From JBDKJS01 sp039806065 (GTDB lineage: Bacteria; Bacteroidota; Bacteroidia; AKYH767-A; 2013-40CM-41-45): a DNA stretch of 12,507 nt. The notes below the pieces were generated by a model. That model did not search any database. It worked only from the letters and a program-made list of their open reading frames with translations, and was not told the DNA's origin. How positions within the stretch are numbered: position 1 is the stretch's first letter; every line of letters begins with the position of its first letter. Made by a program: the position numbers and the translations under genes. The stretch lies in contig JBDKJS010000149.1 of assembly GCA_039806065.1 (NCBI GenBank), forward strand, positions 1 to 12,507, written 5' to 3'. This document shows positions 6,595 to 12,507 of this stretch, in pieces.

Positions 6595-7365
6595 ATGCAA
6601 AATAATAAACCTCTAATTTTAGTTACCAACGATGATGGCATTACTGCTCCCGGTATTCGAGCACTTGCTAATGCAATGGAAGAGTTGGGAGATGTTTGGA
6701 TAGTGGCTCCAGATAGCCCTCAAAGCGGAATGGGGCATGCCATCACCATCAATAAGCCCTTAAGGATCGATTCATTAACCATTGCTGGAAAGAACATGGG
6801 CTTTCAATGCACTGGTACTCCTGTAGATTGTGTTAAAATAGCAATGGATAAAATATTGCCGCGCAAGCCTGATTTATGTGTAAGTGGTATCAATCATGGA
6901 AGCAATTCCAGCATCAATGTAATCTATTCAGGAACCATGAGCGCAGCAATGGAAGGTGCTATTGAAGGATTGCCTAGTATTGGTTTTTCATTGTTGAATT
7001 ATGCCCTGGATGCTGATTTCACTGCTGCAGCAGCTCATGCTAAAGCCATTGCAAAAAAGGTCTTAGATCATGGATTGCCAAAGGGAGTTTTGTTGAATGT
7101 GAATATTCCCAATTTACCCTTAGATCAAATTAAAGGCACAAAAGTGTGCCGACAGGCTATTGCAAAATGGGTTGAGGACTTTCAAGAAAGGCAGGATCCT
7201 TATCACAGAAAATACTATTGGCTCACTGGTAAATTTGTAAATTACGATAAAGGGGAAGATACAGATGAACATGCCTTAGCTAATGGTTTTGTTTCTATAG
7301 TCCCCGTGCAATTTGATTTTACTGCTCACCATGCCATTGCTTCACTCAATGATCTCAATTTCTAA
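6595..7365 (+). CDS. surE: 5'/3'-nucleotidase SurE
   Basis: 256 residues, typical of the family. SurE is a metal-dependent cytosolic phosphatase acting on nucleoside 5'- and 3'-monophosphates, linked in E. coli to stationary-phase survival and damage repair. Visible motifs are TNDDGITAPG with metal ligands Asp13 and Asp14, SPQSGMGHA with ligand Ser44, CTGTPVDCVKIA (72-83), SGINHGSN with ligand Asn100, and YSGTMSAAMEG (111-121). All four metal ligands are present. The start at 6595 puts the NDDG motif at residue 12, the usual place. The 3' end overlaps the next small gene by 17 nt, so the two are translationally coupled. In many Bacteroidota surE is followed by lpxB; here lpxB is absent and two small membrane genes follow. 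Confidence 0.97.
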   Translation: MQNNKPLILVTNDDGITAPGIRALANAMEELGDVWIVAPDSPQSGMGHAITINKPLRIDSLTIAGKNMGFQCTGTPVDCVKIAMDKILPRKPDLCVSGINHGSNSSINVIYSGTMSAAMEGAIEGLPSIGFSLLNYALDADFTAAAAHAKAIAKKVLDHGLPKGVLLNVNIPNLPLDQIKGTKVCRQAIAKWVEDFQERQDPYHRKYYWLTGKFVNYDKGEDTDEHALANGFVSIVPVQFDFTAHHAIASLNDLNF

Positions 7366-7615
7366 GACTAAGAATCAATTTATTGCAGGTTGCTTAATAT
7401 CATTACCAATGCCATTGGCTGTTATCATTTGTAGGTCATGCTTCAATGAATCTCAGGTGTTTTCAAAAAATTGGAACGTAATTTTTTTTATATCCTTAGT
7501 GGGAAATATTTTACTGATGCGGTTTTTTGTAGTTTCAAATCGAAAAGAGGCAATTGGGCATGGTGTGCTTTTTCTAACTTTTATCTTAACATGTATTTAC
7601 TTCTATCTTTATTAA
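7349..7615 (+). CDS. Small three-helix membrane protein downstream of surE, copy 1
   Basis: 88 residues from the ATG at 7349. A longer frame opens at 7313 but would overlap surE by 53 nt, and its extra residues have no counterpart in the next gene. Three hydrophobic segments are visible at about 11-31, 43-62 and 69-87, with a basic N-terminus (SKTKNQ). It lines up end to end with the following gene: KNQFIAG/FNHFLAG, a Pro-containing first helix, ISLVGNILL/LSVFSNLAV, and EAIGHGVLF/KAARGVLAA. I know no function. Small proteins of this kind beside surE/lpxB occur in Bacteroidota and are sometimes mislabelled as SurE. Tight coupling to surE suggests a shared transcript. It is a membrane protein by prediction from hydrophobicity only. 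Confidence 0.7.
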   Translation: MISISKTKNQFIAGCLISLPMPLAVIICRSCFNESQVFSKNWNVIFFISLVGNILLMRFFVVSNRKEAIGHGVLFLTFILTCIYFYLY

Positions 7616-7622
7616 GTTTCTT

Positions 7623-7925
7623 ATGAATGCTCCTAAAAATAAATTCAATCACTTTCTTGCTGGCTTCATTCCTGGCTTGCTCATCCCTTTTCTTTGCTTT
7701 TTGTGGTGGTCCAAAATTTTTGTTGCTCAGGCAAGCATGCGTGAAATCGTAGCCCTACTCCAGCAATTAAACCTCACTTCCAAAATATTAAGCTTATCTG
7801 TATTTTCTAACCTCGCAGTGTTTTTTCTATTGCTATGGAGTATTGGCGAAAAGGCTGCCAGAGGGGTTTTGGCAGCTACTTTTGTTTATGCAATAGTCAT
7901 TATTATTTTAAAAAGTCAAGGATAG
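7623..7925 (+). CDS. Small three-helix membrane protein downstream of surE, copy 2
   Basis: 100 residues starting 7 nt after copy 1 ends. Hydrophobic segments lie at about 11-33 (FLAGFIPGLLIPFLCFLWW), 54-73 and 79-97. A short amphipathic stretch between the first two (SMREIVALLQQLNLTSK) is about 12 residues longer than in copy 1. The KAARGVLAATFVYAIVIIILK end is the form I associate with small conserved Bacteroidota membrane proteins, so this is probably the conserved copy and the preceding gene a diverged duplicate. Function is unknown. It is the last gene of the surE unit, followed by a hairpin 16 nt after the stop. Confidence 0.8.
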   Translation: MNAPKNKFNHFLAGFIPGLLIPFLCFLWWSKIFVAQASMREIVALLQQLNLTSKILSLSVFSNLAVFFLLLWSIGEKAARGVLAATFVYAIVIIILKSQG

Positions 7926-7940
7926 TATGGATGTAAAAAT

Positions 7941-7978
7941 CAAAAGCTACTAAGCCTTACGGGGCTAGGTAGCTTTTG
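7941..7978 (+). terminator. Long hairpin closing the surE unit
   Basis: CAAAAGCTAC (7941-7950) pairs perfectly with GTAGCTTTTG (7969-7978), and AGCC/GGCT (7953-7956, 7963-7966) extends the stem inside. There is no T tract beyond the TTTT in the arm, so termination may be partial. Confidence 0.55.
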
Positions 7979-7997
7979 TAAACAGCCTTACGGGGCT
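7953..7997. repeat. Two copies of the hairpin core AGCCTTACGGGGCT
   Basis: The identical 14-mer occurs at 7953-7966 and 7984-7997, 31 nt apart start to start. Each can fold as AGCC-TTACGG-GGCT. The second has one further pair (CAGCC/GGCTG, 7983-7998). Only the first is embedded in the longer outer stem. Confidence 0.6.
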
Positions 7998-8110
7998 GCC
8001 GCTTAAACCATTCGCTTTTGTTTAGGATGAAACTAATTACACAGCAATGATAAGCTCATTTGATTCGGTGGTGTTGACAATATGATACCTATTCTTACAA
8101 AAATTTTTGC

Positions 8111-8143
8111 AAAAAAAAAGCTACCCATTTGATTGGATAGCCT
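8111..8143 (-). terminator. Rho-independent terminator of the paaZ unit
   Basis: On the minus strand GGCTATCC (8142-8135) pairs with GGGTAGCT (8126-8119) using two G-U pairs around an 8-nt loop, followed by a T run (to 8111). It lies 24 nt beyond the stop of the 149-aa gene. Confidence 0.8.
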
Positions 8144-8166
8144 TAACGAAAACTATAATTTGATTA

Positions 8167-8616
8167 TTAACTCTTTGAGAAGGGTAAAATTTTTCCTTCC
8201 TTAATCATTTCAGTTACCTTGTTTTGATGTTCTTCGTAATTACCGAATGCAAGTGCATTTAACATATCAGCCCTACTCATTTCCACGTTTCCAAGTTGTT
8301 TTTTAATTTCTTGTCCACATCGGTCCACAAAGTTTTCAAAGCGTTCAGGTGCCCAAATATACTGGCGCTTCTGCCAATCCGGTTGCGATCTGTCTACTTG
8401 AAATTCCGAAGGAAGCTCTCCATTGATAACCCCTTTCACCTCCAAACCTTCAAATTGTTTGGGAAGTAAACGCATGTCAAAAATTAAAGGACGACTAATG
8501 TCTATAACATGTTTCTTTCGCTTAGGGTCAATCATTTTAAGACCATTGATGCGAAGGCCTTTTTTCTTAAGATGACCAAATTTTTTTTCAAAACGGTCTA
8601 ATGTTTCATAAAGCAT
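8167..8616 (-). CDS. Unrecognised 149-aa protein downstream of paaZ
   Basis: I do not recognise a family. The protein is hydrophilic, with no signal peptide or membrane segment, so it is probably cytosolic. The N-terminal third is very basic (FEKKFGHLKKKGLRINGLK; DPKRKKH). The middle has alternating hydrophobic residues suggesting strands (HVIDISRPLIFDMRLLP; GLEVKGVINGELP), then an aromatic patch (WQKRQYIWAPERFENFVDRC) with the only Cys. The C-terminal third looks helical (EIKKQLGNVEMSRADMLNALAFG). The start at 8616 is 30 nt after the paaZ stop on the same strand, and a terminator follows, so it probably shares the paaZ transcript. Whether it acts with PaaZ is unknown. Confidence 0.75.
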   Translation of the reverse strand: MLYETLDRFEKKFGHLKKKGLRINGLKMIDPKRKKHVIDISRPLIFDMRLLPKQFEGLEVKGVINGELPSEFQVDRSQPDWQKRQYIWAPERFENFVDRCGQEIKKQLGNVEMSRADMLNALAFGNYEEHQNKVTEMIKEGKILPFSKS

Positions 8617-8646
8617 GATAGTGTGTTTTATTGTGATAAATATTTT

Positions 8647-10695
8647 TTAGTTCTCCTTACAAGCTACTAGCGTAAGTACTGTTTCTATAGCTACTATTTC
8701 TTTTTTTTGATTAATTACTTCCACATACCATTCAACCACTCCTTGCGGAATTTGCCCCTCTCTTTTGTCTTTTTTAGTCTTGGTTTTACAAGTCAAACTT
8801 ACTTGAATCGTATCGCCAACATAAACCGGTTGTGTAAACCTTAAATTGTCTAATCCATAGTTAGCCAATACCGGCCCCTTTTTAGGATCAACAAATAGTC
8901 CCGCAGCAGCACTGATAATAAAATAGCCATGCGCAACTCTTTTTTCAAACACGGAACCCTCCAGGCTTGTCTCATCAGTGTGTGCATAAAAGTAATCGCC
9001 ACTAATGCCGGCAAAGTTTACAATATCGGCTTCGGTAATGGTACGTTTATGGGTACTTAATGAATCTCCAACTTTAATTTCTTCAAAGTATTTTTTAAAC
9101 GGATGTATTACATCTTCTTTTTTTTCGGCACCAGGTAAATAGGTTTGCAATACTTCACTAAGTATCGTAGGCGATCCTTGTAAGGCTGTTCGTTGCATGT
9201 AGTGCTGTACACCGCGTATTCCACCCATCTCTTCACCTCCACCAGCTCGCCCTGGGCCACCATGAACTAAGTGGGCTAGGGGTGATCCGTGCCCGGTGCT
9301 TTCACCTGCACTCGTTTTGTCCAATATCAAAATTCTACCGTGCATACTTGCTGCATTCATCACAAAATGCTTTGCCTGTTGCTTATCTGCGGTAACTAAA
9401 CTAGCTACCAAACTTCCGCTTCCCATCTTGGCAAGTTGAGCGGCTTCTTCTAAATTACGGTAAGGCATAACTGTGCTCACTGGGCCAAAGGCTTCTACAG
9501 AATGCACGGTTCTTTTCTTAAATGGCTCATCGCAATACAATAACATGCTACTCATAAAAGCTCCTTTATTACTATCAGCACCACTCACCGTCACTTGATC
9601 TAATTGGCCATATACCAATTCACAATCTTTCATCAGCACGCTAACTTTCTCTTTCACATCCTTAACCTGTGCCTTACTTGCAAGCGGCCCCATTCGTACG
9701 CCTTCAACAGCCGGATCTCCAATGGTAGTCGTTTTCAATCGCTCACCAATGGCCTTTATCACAGCTTCAGCATAATTTTCAGGCACTATGGCCCGTCTAA
9801 TAGCAGTACACTTTTGACCCGCCTTTACTGTTATTTCTCTGCTTACCTCTTTAATATATAAGTTAAATTCATCAGTCCCAGGCGCAGCATCCATGCCCAG
9901 CACACAGCAATTCAAAGAATCAGCTTCCATGTTAAACCGGACTGAGTTCGAGACAATATGCTTGTTTTGTTTGATAAATTGACCTGTAGTAGCGCTTCCA
10001 GTAAATGTAATTACATCTTGACAATCAACGTGATCTAGCATATCTCCTAAACTACCACATATCAACTGTAGAGCACCTTCTGGCAATATTTCACTTGCTA
10101 TAATATCTTTTACCACAGCCTCTGTTAAATAACAAGTAGCACTTGCCGGCTTAACAACGCAGGGCATTCCAGCCAATAAATTGACTGCTATTTTTTCAAG
10201 CATTCCCCACACTGGAAAGTTAAATGCATTTATATGAATGGCCACCCCATCAAGTGGAACACAAATATGGTGTCCCACAAAAGTGCCCCCCTTACTGAGG
10301 GCTTCCATGTTCCCATCAATTAAAAATGGTTCGTCAGGCAGCTCACGTCTGCCTTTGCTGGCAAATACAAACATGGTACTGATTCCCCCATCTATATCTA
10401 TCCAACTATCGGCCTTGGTAGCACCAGTGGCAGCACTTATGCCATAGTATAATGCTTTTCTTTCATTAAGGTAGGTGGCTAATGATTTGAGCATGCGAGC
10501 CCTTTCATGGAAACTCATCCTGCGCAATGGTCCATTACCAATTTCACGGCCATAATTTAGTATGGCTTTATAATCTAACCCCCCGCTAGCAGTATCGTAA
10601 ATGTGCTCACCCGTCACAGCATGAAAAATGGGCGATAATGCCCCGCTGCCTTTAATCCATTGACCACAGGCGTAATGTGATAATAATATTGCCAT
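8647..10695 (-). CDS. paaZ: PaaZ-like fused aldehyde dehydrogenase/MaoC hydratase (phenylacetate pathway)
   Basis: 682 residues, matching E. coli PaaZ (681). That enzyme opens the oxepin-CoA ring with its hydratase domain and oxidises the resulting semialdehyde with its NADP-dependent dehydrogenase domain, in aerobic phenylacetyl-CoA breakdown. Residues 1 to about 525 are the dehydrogenase: INAFNFPVWG (155-164, with Asn159), the nucleotide-binding FTGSATTGQ (231-239), general base Glu257 (NMEADS) and nucleophile Cys296 (GQKCTAIRR). Residues about 535-682 are the (R)-hydratase hotdog domain with the D-x4-H pair Asp567 and His572 in SGDYFYAHTD, then VAHGYFIISAAAG. All key catalytic residues are present. 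The rest of the paa cluster is not in the window, so the gene may sit apart from it, or the substrate may differ. It has a strong promoter of its own. Confidence 0.93.
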   Translation of the reverse strand: MAILLSHYACGQWIKGSGALSPIFHAVTGEHIYDTASGGLDYKAILNYGREIGNGPLRRMSFHERARMLKSLATYLNERKALYYGISAATGATKADSWIDIDGGISTMFVFASKGRRELPDEPFLIDGNMEALSKGGTFVGHHICVPLDGVAIHINAFNFPVWGMLEKIAVNLLAGMPCVVKPASATCYLTEAVVKDIIASEILPEGALQLICGSLGDMLDHVDCQDVITFTGSATTGQFIKQNKHIVSNSVRFNMEADSLNCCVLGMDAAPGTDEFNLYIKEVSREITVKAGQKCTAIRRAIVPENYAEAVIKAIGERLKTTTIGDPAVEGVRMGPLASKAQVKDVKEKVSVLMKDCELVYGQLDQVTVSGADSNKGAFMSSMLLYCDEPFKKRTVHSVEAFGPVSTVMPYRNLEEAAQLAKMGSGSLVASLVTADKQQAKHFVMNAASMHGRILILDKTSAGESTGHGSPLAHLVHGGPGRAGGGEEMGGIRGVQHYMQRTALQGSPTILSEVLQTYLPGAEKKEDVIHPFKKYFEEIKVGDSLSTHKRTITEADIVNFAGISGDYFYAHTDETSLEGSVFEKRVAHGYFIISAAAGLFVDPKKGPVLANYGLDNLRFTQPVYVGDTIQVSLTCKTKTKKDKREGQIPQGVVEWYVEVINQKKEIVAIETVLTLVACKEN

Positions 10696-10731
10696 AGCTT
10701 ATTTTAGGGCAGTTTATCCCTAATTGAACGG

Positions 10732-10763
10732 CAAATGTAGGCCATCCGACTTTCACTGTCAAA
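10732..10763 (-). promoter_or_regulatory. Promoter of paaZ
   Basis: On the minus strand TTTG (10763-10760), 20 nt, then TACATTTG (10739-10732). Both the sequence and the spacing match the Bacteroidota housekeeping consensus, making it the clearest promoter in the window. Expected start is near 10726, about 30 nt before the paaZ ATG. Confidence 0.75.
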
Positions 10764-10831
10764 TTTTTTTTGTCGATATTAAATCTTCATTAACAGCTTA
10801 TTAACCAATTTATCTAAATAACAGAAAATTT

Positions 10832-10935
10832 GGGCGTGCCCCATTAAAGCGATGCTTTCTTGGGTCGCGCTTTCAGCTGCAATCTTTTTTTATAAAATAA
10901 AAAAAGGATTTACGCTTCAATCGCTCACGCAAGGG
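10832..10935. repeat. Imperfect palindromic intergenic element of dispersed-repeat type
   Basis: The stretch runs from GGGCGTGCCCC (10832-10842) through GGGTCGCGCTTTCAGCTGC (10862-10880) to GCTTCAATCGCTCACGC (10914-10930). Its centre is a hairpin: AATC-TTTTTTT (10881-10891), loop ATAAAAT, AAAAAAA-GGATT (10899-10910), with one bulged C. The outer arms are only partly complementary. I recognise the pattern from memory as an intergenic repeat scattered through many Bacteroidota genomes. It sits 25 bp beyond the asnB stop and may also help end that transcript. Confidence 0.5.
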
Positions 10936-10959
10936 TAGTAAAAGCAAAACCTTGAGGTA

Positions 10960-12507
10960 TCATAAATGCCTTTTGACCACACTTTGTAAAACCATTAAAC
11001 ACCAAATGGTACTGGCACTATTGCCAGGTTGCGCACTTTCAAATTGAGATCGAAGCGATTGAACATAGCCCGATTTAAAGATCCCTTGCGACTCTATCAA
11101 ATCTATATCAAGCAAGCTGTTCAGCCTGCCTTTAAGTGCAGTGCTTAGCCACCTTTGCAAAGGCACCTCAAATCCTTGCTTGGGTCTGTTAAATAAATCT
11201 TCAGGCACTAGGTGAGAAAAAGTTTCCTTCAATATTTTTTTTCGCTCACGGTTGTTAATTTTCCATTTCGAATCTAAACCGCTTACATAGTCTACAACCG
11301 TAAAATCTAAAAATGGTGTCCTCACTTCCAGCGAGTTGGCCATACTCATCAGATCTACTTTAGGCAGCATGTCGCCCTGTAACACCAACTCCAAATCTGT
11401 TCTTAATACTTCATTCAAACTGCCACCAGGTGTAAGGTTCTTTAACCATTGAAATTTAATATCATCATCAACCTTTGTCCTATCAGTTTTTAACCCATTA
11501 AATCTAGCATCAGCCATACAGGCCATCATCCAATACCTATCCCTGTGGTTTAATTTAGCAGCCGCAGCCAGCCTCCCCAACTGCCTCAGTTTATTACCCC
11601 ATTTTGAATCGCGGCTACCAATATTGGCTTCTAATACGGGAGCCAAAAATTGCAACCCCAATTTAATCAACGGATTTTCTCGAAGTATAAACTCAGCACG
11701 GTGTTTATTATAACCACCAAATAATTCATCAGCTCCATCGCCACTTAGCGCCACTGTCACATGTTTCCTAGTTTCCTTACTAAGCATGTACATATTTAAT
11801 GCACTACTATCGCCAAATGGTTCATCCAAATAATGAAGCAAGCTGTCAAGGTGATCAAGCGCATCATCCACCCCTAACAAAAAAGTAGTATGATGGCTCT
11901 TGATTTTATTGGCAACTTGAATGGCATAATGTGTTTCATCAAAGTGTTTATCATCCTTAAATCCTATTGAATAGGTGTTGAGCGACTTTACCTGTTGTGC
12001 AGCTAACGCACTTATAATAGATGAATCTACACCACCACTTAAAAAGCATCCCAACGGTACATCACTTATGAGCCTTCGGCAAACGGCTTTATCTACTAAA
12101 TCGTACAATTTTTTTTGTGCCTCTAAATATTCATTCGGCATCGATTCCCTTTGCGGGTAAGGGATGGAATAATAGCTGATTTCTTCTACAGAACTATTGA
12201 TGGTATGGCAAGTTAAAAAATGCCCAGGGCGCAGTTTGTATACATTGTTAAAAAAACTGAATGGAGCAGGGATGTAACTTAGCTGCATGTACATGGATAT
12301 GGCTGCAGTGTTTATTTTTCTCGGAATCTGAAAGAGCATCAAGGCCTTAAGTTCTGAACCGAAACAAAAGTAACCATCACCCTTGTAGTAATACAGTGGC
12401 TTTACACCATAGCGATCACGTGCTATGAGTACCGTGCCAGCTACATTGTCGTAAAAGGCAAAAGAAAAAAATCCATTTATTTTTTGGATTGCATCCTTTC
12501 CATATTT
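10960..12507 (-). CDS. asnB: Asparagine synthetase, glutamine-hydrolysing (5' end beyond window)
   Basis: The frame is open to the right edge: 515 residues are visible and about 100 N-terminal residues, including the catalytic Cys of the glutaminase domain, are missing. A TTG at 12342 is not the start, because the 55 codons before it continue the glutaminase domain (INGFFSFAFYDN, LIARDRYGVKPLYYY, CFGSELKALM). The synthetase domain follows: the ATP-pyrophosphatase loop FLSGGVDSSI (visible residues 155-164), DEPFGDSSALN, and ALSGDGADELFGGYNKHRAE (253-272), ending in RPKQGFEVPLQRWL. The reaction is aspartate + glutamine + ATP to asparagine + glutamate + AMP + PPi. This form is common in surface-polysaccharide gene clusters, where the acceptor may be a sugar or unknown acid rather than aspartate. 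The neighbours needed to decide are outside the window. Confidence 0.93.
   Translation of the reverse strand, partial: KYGKDAIQKINGFFSFAFYDNVAGTVLIARDRYGVKPLYYYKGDGYFCFGSELKALMLFQIPRKINTAAISMYMQLSYIPAPFSFFNNVYKLRPGHFLTCHTINSSVEEISYYSIPYPQRESMPNEYLEAQKKLYDLVDKAVCRRLISDVPLGCFLSGGVDSSIISALAAQQVKSLNTYSIGFKDDKHFDETHYAIQVANKIKSHHTTFLLGVDDALDHLDSLLHYLDEPFGDSSALNMYMLSKETRKHVTVALSGDGADELFGGYNKHRAEFILRENPLIKLGLQFLAPVLEANIGSRDSKWGNKLRQLGRLAAAAKLNHRDRYWMMACMADARFNGLKTDRTKVDDDIKFQWLKNLTPGGSLNEVLRTDLELVLQGDMLPKVDLMSMANSLEVRTPFLDFTVVDYVSGLDSKWKINNRERKKILKETFSHLVPEDLFNRPKQGFEVPLQRWLSTALKGRLNSLLDIDLIESQGIFKSGYVQSLRSQFESAQPGNSASTIWCLMVLQSVVKRHL

Noticed and set aside
7313..7348. Longer start for the first small membrane gene
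   Set aside because: It would overlap surE by 53 nt, and the extra residues lack a counterpart in the paralogue; the ATG at 7349 fits better.
8074..8102. TTGACA plus TACAAA resembling an E. coli sigma-70 promoter
   Set aside because: Bacteroidota do not use this consensus, and no plus-strand gene follows.
9604..10447. Plus-strand open frames inside paaZ (9604-9861, 10238-10447)
   Set aside because: They lie antisense to intact conserved domains of paaZ, with no recognisable protein.
11975..12160. Plus-strand open frame inside asnB
   Set aside because: It is antisense to the conserved ATP-binding loop region of asnB.
12340..12342. TTG as the start codon of asnB
   Set aside because: The 55 codons upstream are open, in frame, and encode the conserved end of the glutaminase domain, so the gene is truncated by the window edge.

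Overview
The window looks like chromosomal DNA from a member of the Bacteroidota. The evidence is AT-rich sequence, TAnnTTTG-type promoter -7 boxes, an SprB-repeat secreted protein, the Bacteroidota-style small Hsp20, and almost no Shine-Dalgarno sequences. A Chitinophagales- or Sphingobacteriales-like bacterium is my best guess, but no rRNA or other decisive marker is present to fix the lineage.

Layout. Positions 1-1612 (minus) hold the N-terminal ~537 residues of a large secreted SprB-repeat protein that runs off the left edge. It is divergent from a small heat-shock protein (hsp20, plus, 1879-2337). Positions 2515-6096 (minus) are a translation block: rpmB (L28) with its own terminator, then thrS-infC-rpmI-rplT (Thr-tRNA synthetase, IF3, L35, L20). 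That order is conserved across many bacteria. Positions 6097-6594 hold no confident gene but contain a short inverted-repeat element that may be a mobile-element remnant. Positions 6595-7925 (plus) hold surE followed, with overlap or near-abutment, by two short three-helix membrane proteins that look like diverged copies of each other. Positions 8167-10695 (minus) hold a paaZ-like fused aldehyde dehydrogenase/MaoC hydratase and a downstream unrecognised 149-aa protein. Positions 10960-12507 (minus) hold a glutamine-dependent asparagine synthetase (asnB type) whose 5' end lies beyond the right edge.

How the parts relate. The translation block supplies a tRNA synthetase, an initiation factor and ribosomal proteins from one strand. 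infC appears to begin at an AUC codon behind a perfect GGAGG, 15 nt after the thrS stop. This fits the known IF3 autoregulation through non-canonical start codons. The surE trio is probably one transcript ending in a hairpin. paaZ has the best promoter in the window (TTTG-N20-TACATTTG) and probably drives the 149-aa gene too. The asnB copy resembles those found in surface-polysaccharide loci, but its neighbours lie outside the window.

Most of the window is ordinary housekeeping sequence. No clearly new multi-gene system is visible. The items most worth a second look are the infC start, the surE-linked membrane pair, the 149-aa partner of paaZ, and several intergenic repeat or hairpin elements.
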